A stretch of 64,000 bases of DNA from Actinokineospora fastidiosa (GTDB lineage Bacteria; Actinomycetota; Actinomycetes; Mycobacteriales; Pseudonocardiaceae): contig NZ_BMRB01000001.1 in the NCBI RefSeq assembly GCF_014648415.1, forward strand, positions 1,054,001-1,118,000, read 5' to 3'. The notes beneath the pieces are model-generated. The model made no database searches and was not told the origin of the DNA. It saw nothing but the letters and a program-made list of their open reading frames with translations. Made by a program: the position numbers and the translations under genes. Below, in pieces: positions 16,596 to 25,329 of the stretch (the stretch's first letter is position 1; the number at the start of each line of letters is the position of its first letter).

Positions 16596-17135
16596 GTGCT
16601 CGACTTCGCGATTCTCGGGCTGCTCCACGAAGCCCCGATGCACGGGTACGAGCTGCGCAAACGCCTGCACGATGTGCTGGGCGCCTGGCGGACGTTCTCG
16701 TACGGGTCGCTTTACCCGACGCTGCGGCGGCTGCTGCGGTCCGGACTGATCGTCGAGGAGGCGCCCGAACCCGGGCAGTGGGGCAGGCGCGCGAAGCGCG
16801 TCTACAAGCTCACCGCCGAGGGCAAGGAGCACTTCGCCGGGATGCTGGCCGACGCGGGCCCGCAGACCTGGGACGACGAGAGCTTCGGCGTCCACATGGC
16901 GTTCTTCTCGCGGACACCGGCCGAGATCAGGATGCGGATCCTGGAGGGCAGGCGCCGCCGCGTGGAGGAGCGCAGGGAGGGCTTCCGCAGTTCGATGCAG
17001 CGCGCAGGCGAGCAGATCGACCGCTACACGCGGGAGCTGCACCGCCTCGGGCTGGAAGCAAGCGAGCGCGAAGTGCGTTGGCTCAATGAGCTGATCGCGC
17101 ACGAACAGCGCGAGCAGCGCGACACCACCGACTGA
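16596..17135 (+). CDS. PadR-family transcriptional regulator (Rv0047c-like)
   Basis: The 179-residue protein begins LDFAILGLLHEAPMHGYELRKRL, the PadR winged-helix signature. The wing follows (FSYGSLYPTLRRLLRSGLIV; KRVYKLTAEGKEHF), then a helical dimerisation domain (about 95-179). GTG start with AGGAGG 6 bases upstream. It precedes ino1 by 87 bases on the same strand; in M. tuberculosis the homologue Rv0047c is beside ino1 (Rv0046c). It probably controls itself and perhaps ino1; the ligand is unknown. Confidence 0.9.
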   Translation: MLDFAILGLLHEAPMHGYELRKRLHDVLGAWRTFSYGSLYPTLRRLLRSGLIVEEAPEPGQWGRRAKRVYKLTAEGKEHFAGMLADAGPQTWDDESFGVHMAFFSRTPAEIRMRILEGRRRRVEERREGFRSSMQRAGEQIDRYTRELHRLGLEASEREVRWLNELIAHEQREQRDTTD

Positions 17136-17222
17136 AGACCGGGAACAGGCAGATCGACAAGGCACGTCGCCTGGGAACACCCCGCGCACCGCGCGGGTAA
17201 AACACGAGAAGGGAATCCGACA

Positions 17223-18314
17223 ATGGGCGGTAACCGCCGGAGTGTGCGGGTGGCCATCGTCGGCGTCGGTAACTGCGCGGCGTCGCTCGTCCAGGGTGTG
17301 CACTACTACCGCGACGCCGATCCGGCCGCGCGGGTGCCGGGTCTGATGCACGTCCAGTTCGGCGACTACCACGTCGGCGACGTGGAGTTCGTCGCGGCGT
17401 TCGACGTCGACGCCAAGAAGGTCGGCCGGGACCTGTCCGAGGCGATCGTGGCCAGCGAGAACAACACGATCAAGATCTGCGACGTGCCGCCGCTGGGCGT
17501 CACCGTGCAGCGCGGGCACACCCTCGACGGGCTGGGCGAGTTCTACCGGCAGATCATCACCGAGTCCGACGAGGAGCCGGTCGACGTGGTGGCCGCGCTG
17601 CGCGAGGCCGAGGTCGACGTGCTGGTGTCGTACCTGCCGGTGGGCTCGGAGGACGCCGACCGCTTCTACGCCCAGTGCGCCATCGACGCGGGTGTGGCCT
17701 TCGTCAACGCGCTGCCGGTGTTCATCGCCTCGGACCCGGAGTGGGCGGCGAAGTTCACCGAGGCGGGCGTGCCGATCGTCGGCGACGACATCAAGTCGCA
17801 GGTGGGCGCCACGATCACCCACCGGGTGATGGCCAAGCTGTTCGAGGACCGCGGGGTCGAGCTGCAGCGCACGTACCAGCTCAACTTCGGCGGCAACATG
17901 GACTTCATGAACATGCTGGAGCGCAGCCGCCTGCAGTCGAAGAAGATCTCCAAGACGCAGTCGGTGACCTCCCAGATCCCGCACGAGATGGCCAAGGCCG
18001 ACGTGCACATCGGTCCGTCGGACCACGTGCCGTGGCTGGACGACCGCAAGTGGGCCTACGTGCGCCTGGAGGGCCGCTCCTTCGGCGACACCCCGCTGAA
18101 CCTGGAGTACAAGCTGGAGGTCTGGGACTCCCCCAACTCAGCAGGCGTGATCATCGACGCGGTGCGCGCCGCCAAGATCGCGCTCGACCGCGGCATCGGC
18201 GGGCCGATCCTGTCGGCGTCGTCCTACTTCATGAAGTCGCCGCCGGAGCAGTACGCCGACGACGACGCGTTCGAGGCCGTGGAGGCGTTCATCCGCGGCG
18301 ACGTCGAGCGGTAA
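17223..18314 (+). CDS. ino1: Myo-inositol-1-phosphate synthase
   Basis: The 363-residue enzyme converts glucose 6-phosphate to 1L-myo-inositol 1-phosphate with NAD+. This is the first step to phosphatidylinositol, lipoglycans and mycothiol, the main actinobacterial thiol. An N-terminal Rossmann motif ([16 protein letters not shown]) and the catalytic core ([47 protein letters not shown]) are intact. The length fits the short actinobacterial/archaeal type rather than the 530-residue eukaryotic type. GGGAA lies upstream of the ATG. A terminator hairpin follows. Confidence 0.97.
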   Translation: MGGNRRSVRVAIVGVGNCAASLVQGVHYYRDADPAARVPGLMHVQFGDYHVGDVEFVAAFDVDAKKVGRDLSEAIVASENNTIKICDVPPLGVTVQRGHTLDGLGEFYRQIITESDEEPVDVVAALREAEVDVLVSYLPVGSEDADRFYAQCAIDAGVAFVNALPVFIASDPEWAAKFTEAGVPIVGDDIKSQVGATITHRVMAKLFEDRGVELQRTYQLNFGGNMDFMNMLERSRLQSKKISKTQSVTSQIPHEMAKADVHIGPSDHVPWLDDRKWAYVRLEGRSFGDTPLNLEYKLEVWDSPNSAGVIIDAVRAAKIALDRGIGGPILSASSYFMKSPPEQYADDDAFEAVEAFIRGDVER

Positions 18315-18326
18315 CTGCGCGCGTCC

Positions 18327-18360
18327 GGGTCGCCACCTGGGGTTTCCCGGGTGGCGGCCC
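18327..18360 (+). terminator. Terminator hairpin after ino1
   Basis: A 15-bp stem with two G-U pairs (GGGTCGCCACCTGGG / CCCGGGTGGCGGCCC) and a GTTT loop lies 12 bases after the ino1 stop. Confidence 0.75.
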
Positions 18361-18367
18361 GCGGAGT

Positions 18368-18389
18368 GTTCGCCGCCCGTTCACCTCGA
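18368..18389 (+). promoter_or_regulatory. PHO-box-like tandem 11-mers before phoX
   Basis: GTTCGCCGCCC (18368-18378) is followed directly by GTTCACCTCGA (18379-18389). Streptomyces PhoP binds adjacent 11-base direct repeats whose conserved part is GTTCACC, so this looks like a two-unit PHO box about 100 bases before phoX. No phoR/phoP gene is in the window. Confidence 0.6.
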
Positions 18390-18485
18390 TGCCCGCTGCG
18401 CATGGTCTTCGGCTCCTAGGTTCGCGCCGTTCCCGACTGAACCGCGTGGCCGCCCGGAACCCGGGGTGGCCTGCAAGGAGGCACC

Positions 18486-20531
18486 GTGTCCGACGGCCGG
18501 ATCGATCTACCGCTGCTGCCGCCCCACCACCCGCTCGGCCGCGCGGCGGTGACCTGCGAGTACCGCTGCGGCAACGCCTGTTCCCACGAGGCGCCCAACA
18601 CCTCGGACAACGAGTACTTCGGCGACGTCGTCCGCTCGATGGTCTCCCGCAGGGGGATGCTCAAGGCGGGCGCCGTGCTCGGCATCGCGGGCGCGGGCGT
18701 CGCGGCGACCGGCGGCGTCGCCGCGGCCCACCGCGGCCCCGGCGGCCACCGCCCGCCGCGCGGCCTGGACTTCGCGCCGGTCGCGCCCAACACCGAGGAC
18801 CGGATCGTCGCGCCCGCTGGCTACCGCACCGACGTGGTGATCCGCTGGGGCGACCCGGTGCTGCCGGGCGCGCCCGCGTTCGACTTCGACAACCAGACCC
18901 CGGAGTCGGCGGCCGCGCAGTTCGGGTTCAACAACGACTTCTGCGGGCTGGTGCCGCTGCGCCGCGACCAGTGGCTCATGGTGAGCAACCACGAGTACAG
19001 CAGCGAGCCGTTCATGTTCAAGGGCTACAGCGCGTCGGCCCCGACCGAGGAGCAGGTCCGCATCGCGTGGGCCAACCACGGCATGTCGGTGGTCGTCGTC
19101 GAGCGCGACCGGCGCTCGGGCGCGCTGAAGGCGAAGGTGGACCGGCACTACAACCGCAGGATCACCGCGACGTCGGAGTTCGAGGTCAGCGGCCCGGTCG
19201 CCGGGCACGACCTGCTCAAGACCACCGCCGACCCGTCGGGGCGCAAGGTGCTGGGCACGCTCAACAACTGCGCGGGCGGCGTGACCCCGTGGGGCACGAT
19301 CCTGTCCGGCGAGGAGAACTTCAACCAGTACTTCGCCAACGGCAACAAGGTCACCGACCCGGTGGTGAAGGCCCGTCTGGCCCGTTACGGCCTGGTCGGC
19401 GGCGCGAGCGGCCGCAAGTGGGAGAACTTCGACGACCGCTTCGACCTGTCGAAGGAGCCCAACGAGGCCAACCGGTTCGGCTGGATCGTCGAGATCGACC
19501 CGTACGAGCCCGACGCCAAGCCGGTCAAGCACACCGCGCTCGGCCGCTTCAAGCACGAGGGCGCCAACGTGCACGTGGCCCGCGACGGCCGCGTGGTCGC
19601 GTACATGGGCGACGACGAGCGCTTCGACTACATCTACAAGTTCGTGTCGAAGGAGCGCGTGCGCCCGGGCAACAGCCGCTGGGCCCGCGCGCACAACAAG
19701 AAGCTGCTCACCGAGGGCACGCTGTACGTCGCCAAGTTCACCGGCGACTCCCCGGCCGCGGAGATCGACGGCTCGGGCAAGCTGCCCGCCGACGGCCAGT
19801 TCGACGGCGTCGGCCACTGGATCCCGCTGGCCAGCGGCCGCAAGTCGTTCGTCGAGGGGATGAGCGCCGAGGAGGTCTACACCTTCACCCGCCTGGCGGC
19901 GGACAAGGTCGGCGCGACGAAGATGGACCGGCCCGAGGACGTCGAGGCCAACCCGCGCGACGGCCGGGTGTACGCGGCGCTGACCAACAACACCGACCGG
20001 GGCAAGCCGGGCAAGGAAGGCCCGACCGAGATCAACCCGCGCAACGGCAACCGGCACGGGCACGTGCTGGAGTGGGAGGAGCACCGCGGCGACAACACCG
20101 CGACCACCTTCCGCTGGCGGCTGCTGCTGGTCTGCGGCGACCCGGCGGCGTCGGACACCTACTTCGGCGGCTACGACAAGAGCCAGGTCAGCCCGATCTC
20201 CTGCCCGGACAACCTGGCCTTCGACAAGCACGGCAACCTGTGGATCTCCACCGACGGCAATGCGCTGGGCTCCAACGACGGCATCTTCGCCACCGCGACC
20301 ACCGGCCGCGAGCGCGGCCACCTCAAGCAGTTCCTCACCGTGCCGAACGGCGCGGAGGCCTGCGGCCCGGTGATCGAGGAGGACTTCGTGCTGGTGTCGG
20401 TGCAGCACCCGGGCGAGATCGACGGCGCGTCCGCGGACAACCCCGCATCGCACTGGCCCGACGGCGGCGCGACCCAGCCGCGGCCGTCGGTGGCCGTGGT
20501 GTGGAAGCCCGGTCGCGCGATCGGCTCCTGA
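18486..20531 (+). CDS. phoX: PhoX-type alkaline phosphatase (Tat-exported)
   Basis: The 681-residue product has a twin-arginine signal (SRRGMLKAGAV at about 54-64, then a hydrophobic stretch to AAAH) behind an unusually long 50-residue n-region. This is followed by the DUF839/PhoX beta-propeller. Typical PhoX segments are seen: FGFNNDFCGLVPL, LMVSNHEYSSEPFMF, NCAGGVTPWGTILSGEENF, NRFGWIVEIDPYEPD and KHEGANVHV. PhoX enzymes use iron and calcium and release phosphate from organic esters outside the cell. The GTG start follows AAGGAGG. An upstream PHO-box-like repeat suggests phosphate-starvation control. A strong hairpin follows the stop. Confidence 0.93.
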   Translation: MSDGRIDLPLLPPHHPLGRAAVTCEYRCGNACSHEAPNTSDNEYFGDVVRSMVSRRGMLKAGAVLGIAGAGVAATGGVAAAHRGPGGHRPPRGLDFAPVAPNTEDRIVAPAGYRTDVVIRWGDPVLPGAPAFDFDNQTPESAAAQFGFNNDFCGLVPLRRDQWLMVSNHEYSSEPFMFKGYSASAPTEEQVRIAWANHGMSVVVVERDRRSGALKAKVDRHYNRRITATSEFEVSGPVAGHDLLKTTADPSGRKVLGTLNNCAGGVTPWGTILSGEENFNQYFANGNKVTDPVVKARLARYGLVGGASGRKWENFDDRFDLSKEPNEANRFGWIVEIDPYEPDAKPVKHTALGRFKHEGANVHVARDGRVVAYMGDDERFDYIYKFVSKERVRPGNSRWARAHNKKLLTEGTLYVAKFTGDSPAAEIDGSGKLPADGQFDGVGHWIPLASGRKSFVEGMSAEEVYTFTRLAADKVGATKMDRPEDVEANPRDGRVYAALTNNTDRGKPGKEGPTEINPRNGNRHGHVLEWEEHRGDNTATTFRWRLLLVCGDPAASDTYFGGYDKSQVSPISCPDNLAFDKHGNLWISTDGNALGSNDGIFATATTGRERGHLKQFLTVPNGAEACGPVIEEDFVLVSVQHPGEIDGASADNPASHWPDGGATQPRPSVAVVWKPGRAIGS

Positions 20532-20537
20532 GTGGAC

Positions 20538-20570
20538 GGACGCCCGCGGCGCGCGCCGCCGCGGGCGTCC
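20538..20570 (+). terminator. Terminator hairpin after phoX
   Basis: A perfect 12-bp GC-rich stem (GGACGCCCGCGG / CCGCGGGCGTCC) with a 9-base loop is followed by CGTTT, just after the phoX stop. Confidence 0.85.
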
Positions 20571-20586
20571 CGTTTAGGGTTGGGCC

Positions 20587-21258
20587 ATGCCCATCGCGCT
20601 CATCACCGGTGCCTCCCGGGGCATCGGCGCCGCCGTGGCCCGCTCGCTGGCCGACAGCCACACGCTCCTGCTGGGCGGCCGCGACGCCGACGCCCTGGGC
20701 GCGGTGGCCGCCGGGCTGCCCGACGCCCGCCCGTGGCCGGTCGAGCTGACCGACCCGGCGGCCGTGGCCGACGCCGTCGCCGGGATCGACCGGCTCGACG
20801 TGCTGGTGCACTCCGCGGGCATGGCCAGGGTCGGCCCGCTCACCGAGGCCCCCGCCGAGCTGTGGCGGCGGATGTACGAGGTCAACGTGGTCGCCGTCGC
20901 CGAGCTGACCCGGCTGCTGCTGCCCGCCCTGCGCGCGGCCCGCGGCCGGGTGGTGCTCATCAACTCCGGCGCGGGCCGGGTCGCCAACGCCGGGTGGGGC
21001 CCGTACGCGGCCAGCAAGTTCGCCCTGCGCGCCTACGCCGACATCCTGCGCGATGAGGAGCCGGACCTGCGGGTCACCACGGTCTACCCCGGCCGCACCG
21101 CGACGGACATGCAGAAGGTGGTCCGCGCCGACGAGGGCGGGGCGTACGAGCCGCACCGCTACCTGCGCCCGGAGTCCGTCGCCGCCGCCGTCCACCACGC
21201 GGCCACCGCGCCGGACGACGCGCACCTGACCGAGATCGTCGTGCGCTCGCGCGGCTGA
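20587..21258 (+). CDS. Short-chain dehydrogenase/reductase
   Basis: The 223-residue classical SDR begins IALITGASRGIGAAVARSLA (TGxxxGxG cofactor motif). It continues with DVLVHSAGMARVG (variant of NNAG), LINSGAGRVANAGWGPYAASKFALRAYA (catalytic Ser, Tyr and Lys) and the PG motif in TVYPGRTATDM. Cofactor preference is probably NADP(H), from the basic residue after the glycine motif. The short length and absence of neighbours with a clear pathway leave the substrate open. It lies between the phoX terminator and a convergent gene. Confidence 0.88.
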   Translation: MPIALITGASRGIGAAVARSLADSHTLLLGGRDADALGAVAAGLPDARPWPVELTDPAAVADAVAGIDRLDVLVHSAGMARVGPLTEAPAELWRRMYEVNVVAVAELTRLLLPALRAARGRVVLINSGAGRVANAGWGPYAASKFALRAYADILRDEEPDLRVTTVYPGRTATDMQKVVRADEGGAYEPHRYLRPESVAAAVHHAATAPDDAHLTEIVVRSRG

Positions 21259-21319
21259 TCGGGAAGACGCGCCGCCCGCCTGGTCCGGGGTCGTGGCGGG
21301 CTCGGGCGGCAGAGGCCGA

Positions 21320-21781
21320 TCAGTACGTCACGGTGACGTAGCGCCGTCCGTCGGCGCCGACGACCGCGATCGACGCCAGGTCGTCGCGGGGGACCGCGGC
21401 CGTGCCGTCCACGGAGACGCCGTCCAGCTCGTGCTCGGGCGAGCCGATCCAGGCCGCCACCGTGATCTCCGCGCCGGAGCGGGTGCGGAGCACGATGTCG
21501 TACCGCTGCCCCGGCGGCGCGCCGAGCACCGCGGCCCGCACGCGGATCCAGCCCGGCTCCGGGGTGACCGCGGCCGTGAGCCGCACGCTGCTGCCGGTGT
21601 CGGTGGCCGCGTCGACCTCGGCGGGCGCCGCCGGTGTGGTCGGCGGCGGCGACGGCAGCGGGTGCGGCGGCACGTCCGGGGCGAGCGCCCGCCCGACCGC
21701 CAGGCCGCCGAGCACCGCCCCGAGGACCGCGGCGGCCACCGCCGCCCGCTTCCACCACGTCGCGTGGCCGCCGCGCGTCAT
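21320..21781 (-). CDS. Single-pass membrane protein with extracytoplasmic domain
   Basis: The 153-residue product has a short basic cytoplasmic lead, one membrane helix (AAVAAAVLGAVLGGLAVGRAL, about 13-33), a Pro-rich spacer and a beta-rich outer domain (VRLTAAVTPEPGWIRVRAAVLGAPPGQRYDIVL). The layout loosely recalls the outer half of anti-sigma factors, but no sigma-binding part or zinc motif is present, so no such call is made. It starts 27 bases after the secreted protease gene on the same strand and is probably co-transcribed with it. Function unknown. Confidence 0.65.
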   Translation of the reverse strand: MTRGGHATWWKRAAVAAAVLGAVLGGLAVGRALAPDVPPHPLPSPPPTTPAAPAEVDAATDTGSSVRLTAAVTPEPGWIRVRAAVLGAPPGQRYDIVLRTRSGAEITVAAWIGSPEHELDGVSVDGTAAVPRDDLASIAVVGADGRRYVTVTY

Positions 21782-21808
21782 CGGAACTCCAATCCCCCCG
21801 GATCGTCC

Positions 21809-22756
21809 CTAGTCGACTTCGTGGTAGAGGTCGGCGAAGGAATCGTCGAGATACGGGCTGAGCGAATAGTCGAAGTCGATCCCCGCCCGCGAGGTCACGC
21901 CGATGACGTACCCGAGGGACAGGTTGTAGTCGTAGCCTTCCAGCCACGGTCCGCCGCTGGCCCCGCCGGTGAGGATGCACCCGACGTAGACGTAGGAGTC
22001 GAACCAGCTGCCGTCGTAGGTCGTGACCTTGTCGCAGTAGTACGGGACGTCGCCGGGATAGCCGTCGTTGGCGGGGTAGCCCCAGACCACGACGGTGTGG
22101 CCGTAGCCCATGTTGATCTTGATCCCGTTGCCGCCCACGACGTCGACGACGTTGAGGCCGTCGCGCGCGTAGAGGTTCACGAAGCCGTAGTCGTAGTCGT
22201 CGTCGGAGTCGTCGGTCCACGCCGACCAGACCGTCCACCGCTGCGCCCAGAAGATGCCGTGCGGACGCGAGTCGCCGTGCAGGCCGGGCACGAAGAACGC
22301 CTCGGTGAACAGCCAGTCGCCGCCCTCGCCGCCGTGCAGGCAGTGCGCGGAGGTGGAGATCAGGTTCCGCGAGCCGCTGTTCACCACCGACGCCGAGCAC
22401 CAGCCGGTGCTCGACCCGTCGGCGTTGGCGATGTACATCCGGCCGTGCGCGCCCGGCGCGGGCAGGTTGGCCTGCTGCCGGACCGTGGCGGCCGCGGGCT
22501 CGGCGACCGACCGCGGCAGCGCCGCCGGGTCCACCGCCTTCGGTGTCCCGTCGGACTCCGGCGCGGCGATCGGCTTGGCCGTCCTGATCACCTCGTCGAT
22601 GCGCTCATCGGTCCACCGCGCGGCCCGCGTCTCGGCGAGGTCGGCGGCGGCGGTCCCGGAGACCGGCGCCAGCGCCTCCTCCGCCGAGGCCGTCGAGCCG
22701 ACGGTCAGCCCGGACAGGGCGAGCACCGCGCAGACCAAAGGTCTTCCCCAGTTCAT
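21809..22756 (-). CDS. Secreted trypsin-like (S1) serine protease
   Basis: The 315-residue product has a Sec signal (NWGRPLVCAVLALSGLTVG, ending ASAEE) and a propeptide to about residue 105. The chymotrypsin fold follows, with catalytic His (LISTSAHCL), probable Asp (DYDYGFVNLYARDG) and Ser (LTGGASGGPWLEG). Two Cys pairs flank the His and Ser regions, as expected for an exported enzyme. It resembles glutamyl-endopeptidase or SpoIVB-like secreted S1 members; specificity is not clear. The ATG at 22756 is chosen over a more upstream frame because AAGGAG lies before it and the signal peptide starts there. Confidence 0.87.
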   Translation of the reverse strand: MNWGRPLVCAVLALSGLTVGSTASAEEALAPVSGTAAADLAETRAARWTDERIDEVIRTAKPIAAPESDGTPKAVDPAALPRSVAEPAAATVRQQANLPAPGAHGRMYIANADGSSTGWCSASVVNSGSRNLISTSAHCLHGGEGGDWLFTEAFFVPGLHGDSRPHGIFWAQRWTVWSAWTDDSDDDYDYGFVNLYARDGLNVVDVVGGNGIKINMGYGHTVVVWGYPANDGYPGDVPYYCDKVTTYDGSWFDSYVYVGCILTGGASGGPWLEGYDYNLSLGYVIGVTSRAGIDFDYSLSPYLDDSFADLYHEVD

Positions 22757-22937
22757 GATTCCGCTCCTTGTGATGGCAGGTCGAAGGAGCGCGCCAGGAA
22801 TCGATCGAACGCCGGATGCCGAGATTTCCCCCATGTGTCACTCCCCCGCCATTGACGGTCCCACTGGAGGATGCAACGCCATACCGCCGAACGGGTGTAT
22901 CGAGCTGATCCTTTCGGCCCGGTATGAGCGGTTTCCG

Positions 22938-24236
22938 CTACGCGGTGAGGCGATGGGTGATTTCCCTGGTGGCGGCCTGCGCCGCGGCCCGGTCCACCTT
23001 CGTGGGCTCCCGGTCGGCGACGACCTGCTCGCCCGCGACCCACACGTCGTTGACCGTCCGCGAGCCCGCCGCCCAGACCAGGTTGGCGAGCAACTGCTCG
23101 TCGGAGACGTCCAGCCCGCCCGCGAAGGCCGGGTCGTCGACGCCGACGTGCACCATGTCCGCCCAAGCGCCCTCGGCCAGCGTGCCGATGTCGTCGCGGT
23201 GCAGCGCGGCCGCGCCGCCCCGGGTGGCGAGCAGCAGGACATCGACCGCGCCGAGCACCGTGGAGTCCATCGTGGACACGCGGGCGATCATCGCGGTCCA
23301 GCGCATCTCCTCCCACAGGTCCAGGTCGTCGTTGCTCGCCGGGCCGTCCGTGCCCAGGCCGAGCGGGACGCCCGCGCGCAGCAGGTCGGGCACGCGCGCG
23401 ATGCCGGAGGCCAGCTTCGAGTTCGACCCCGCGCAGTGCGCCACGGACACCCCGTGCCGGGCGAACAGCGCGATGTCCGAATCGGACAGGTGCACGGCGT
23501 GCGCGGCCAGCACCCGGCCGCCCACCAATCCCGCGGACTCCAACAGGGCGGGCACCGACCCGTGCGCCGCGCGCTGCTTGACGTCCTCGGGAAGGGACTC
23601 GGCGACGTGGATCTGCACCAGCGCCCCGCGGGCGCGCGCCGACTCGCCGACGGCGGTCAGCGCCTCCGGCGGGAGCATGTACGCCGAGTGCGGTCCGTAG
23701 CCCAGCTCGACCCGCTCGCCGGGGCCCAGGCGCAGCCCGTCGGTGTCGATCCAGGCGTCGATCTCGGCCAGCAGCGCCCGCCAGTCCCAGCCGGGGGCGT
23801 CGATGATCGCGGGCGCCAGCACCATGCGCGCCCCGGTCTCCAGGACGGCGGAGGCGACCTCGGCGCCGTGGAAGTACATCTCCGCGCTCGTGGTCACGCC
23901 AGCGCGCAGCATCTCCACCGAGCCGAGCACCATGCCCGCGCGCACGTCCGCCGGGGTCATCCGCGCCTCGGCAGGCCAGATGACCTCGGTCAGCCAGCGC
24001 ATCAGCGGGAGGTCGCCGCCCATGCCGCGCAGCACGGTCATCGGGCTGTGCGCGTGGGTGTTGACCAGGCCGGGCATGAGGATGCCGGTCAGCGACCGGG
24101 TCGGGAGGTCCACCTCGGGCGCGGTCGCGGCGGGGCCGACGTGGCTGATCCGCCCGTCCACCACGTCGACGACGGCATCGCGCAGGACCGAGCAGGCGGG
24201 GTCGCAGGGCAGGACGATCGGGGCACGCAGACGCAT
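22938..24236 (-). CDS. Amidohydrolase, MtaD/TrzA-like deaminase
   Basis: The 432-residue member of the metal-dependent amidohydrolase superfamily has all catalytic landmarks: NTHAHSP (HxH), HVAES, AAHAVHL and GTDGPASNDDLD. It aligns with S-adenosylhomocysteine/methylthioadenosine deaminases and triazine hydrolases; such enzymes remove an amino or related group from a ring. Nucleoside-metabolite deamination is the likeliest role, but the exact substrate is not predictable. It begins 19 bases after the nitric-oxide-synthase-like gene and is probably in the same transcript. Confidence 0.82.
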   Translation of the reverse strand: MRLRAPIVLPCDPACSVLRDAVVDVVDGRISHVGPAATAPEVDLPTRSLTGILMPGLVNTHAHSPMTVLRGMGGDLPLMRWLTEVIWPAEARMTPADVRAGMVLGSVEMLRAGVTTSAEMYFHGAEVASAVLETGARMVLAPAIIDAPGWDWRALLAEIDAWIDTDGLRLGPGERVELGYGPHSAYMLPPEALTAVGESARARGALVQIHVAESLPEDVKQRAAHGSVPALLESAGLVGGRVLAAHAVHLSDSDIALFARHGVSVAHCAGSNSKLASGIARVPDLLRAGVPLGLGTDGPASNDDLDLWEEMRWTAMIARVSTMDSTVLGAVDVLLLATRGGAAALHRDDIGTLAEGAWADMVHVGVDDPAFAGGLDVSDEQLLANLVWAAGSRTVNDVWVAGEQVVADREPTKVDRAAAQAATREITHRLTA

Positions 24237-24255
24237 GCCGACGATCCTGCCATTC

Positions 24256-25251
24256 TCAGCGCCGCCGGAACGCGGGCCTGCCCAGGGAGTCCACCGCGGG
24301 GACGTAGGCGTCGGGCGAGTGCTCGACGGTCACCCCGGCGGCGTCGAAGGAGTGCAGCACGGCGCGGTTCAGCTCGACGGCGACCCGGTCGCGCCACAGC
24401 GTCCGGTCGGACGAGGTGTCCAAGCCGAGCCGTTCGGCGACCACGGCGGCCATGCCGTAGGCGGCGTCGTCGGCCAGGACGTCCTCGCCGATCGCGCGGC
24501 ACAGGTACACCCCGTTGTACGGCGCGGCCGGGTACTCGATGCCGCCGATCGCCAGGCGCATGTTGCTGATGACCGGGACCGCGTGCCAGCGCAGCCCCAG
24601 CTCGGCGAACCAGGCCAGCTCCGGGTGCGTCAGCGCGACCTCCAGCACCGCGTCCCTCGGCAGCTGGTGCACCTGCACGCCCTCGTGGTCGGTCTCCACC
24701 ACCAGCGGCAGCTGGTCGAACGCGCCCCGGGTGCTGGGCGGGCGCCAGCCCAGCCTGCACACGCCCGTGGTGAAGTCGGCGTACCTGCGGTCGCCGACGA
24801 ACCCGTCCGCCATCCGGTAGCCCGCGTACCGCACGAGCTGGTCGTTGCGGATGCGGGGCCCGGCGCGCCAGGGCGTGTCGGGGGCGAACACGGTGACCAT
24901 CGGCCGCACGGCGCCGTCGCCCGCGGCCATCACCAGGTGCTGGGCGCAGTGCTCGGCCACCGAGGTGGCGTCGCGGACCTGGCGCAGGTCGCGCACCAGG
25001 ATGCCGCGCCACGGCACGCCCTCCGGGCACCAGCCGCTCTCCCGCAGCGCGACCCGCGCGCCGAAGGCCAGCTCGGCCGGGGTGTGCCGGTAGGTGCCGG
25101 TGGCCGCGATCTCCGCGCGGACCTTGGCCATGCGGGCGTCGAGGTCGCCCGCTCTCGGCCGCGCGGTGTGGAAGTCCCGCAGGAACGCGGCGGCCTCGGC
25201 GAACAGCGGGACGGTCGCCGAGCGGGTCGTGTCGTCGCGCAGAGCGGTCAC
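24256..25251 (-). CDS. Nitric-oxide-synthase oxygenase-like protein, altered active site
   Basis: The 331-residue product aligns with bacterial NOS oxygenases. It has a helical lead, the probable haem-ligand Cys75 with Trp six residues on, RPMVTVFAPDTP, NDQLVRYAGYR, FDQLPLVVETD, LTHPELAWFAELGLRWHAVP, SNMRLAIGGIEYPAAPYNG and LNRAVLHSFDAAGVT. Two differences stand out. The Glu that binds arginine in the TEIG motif is Ala253 (CRAIG), and the Trp of FNGWYM is Val248. The protein also stops about 58 residues early, so the pterin-site WTWLIPP region is absent. Only 19 bases separate its stop from the next gene, so no remnant exists. It may bind haem, but arginine-dependent NO synthesis is unlikely. 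The GTG at 25251 is the best start; there is no strong ribosome site. Confidence 0.8.
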   Translation of the reverse strand: MTALRDDTTRSATVPLFAEAAAFLRDFHTARPRAGDLDARMAKVRAEIAATGTYRHTPAELAFGARVALRESGWCPEGVPWRGILVRDLRQVRDATSVAEHCAQHLVMAAGDGAVRPMVTVFAPDTPWRAGPRIRNDQLVRYAGYRMADGFVGDRRYADFTTGVCRLGWRPPSTRGAFDQLPLVVETDHEGVQVHQLPRDAVLEVALTHPELAWFAELGLRWHAVPVISNMRLAIGGIEYPAAPYNGVYLCRAIGEDVLADDAAYGMAAVVAERLGLDTSSDRTLWRDRVAVELNRAVLHSFDAAGVTVEHSPDAYVPAVDSLGRPAFRRR

Positions 25252-25329
25252 GTCACTGATATCGGTGCCCTGGCCGCGCGACTCGACTACTCGACAGTGT
25301 GGTGTCGCGCCGATTCGCGTCACGCAGGG

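Noticed and set aside
18507-20453. A 648-codon open frame antisense to phoX
   Set aside because: This is an antisense shadow typical of high-GC coding; the sense strand encodes a recognisable Tat-exported PhoX.
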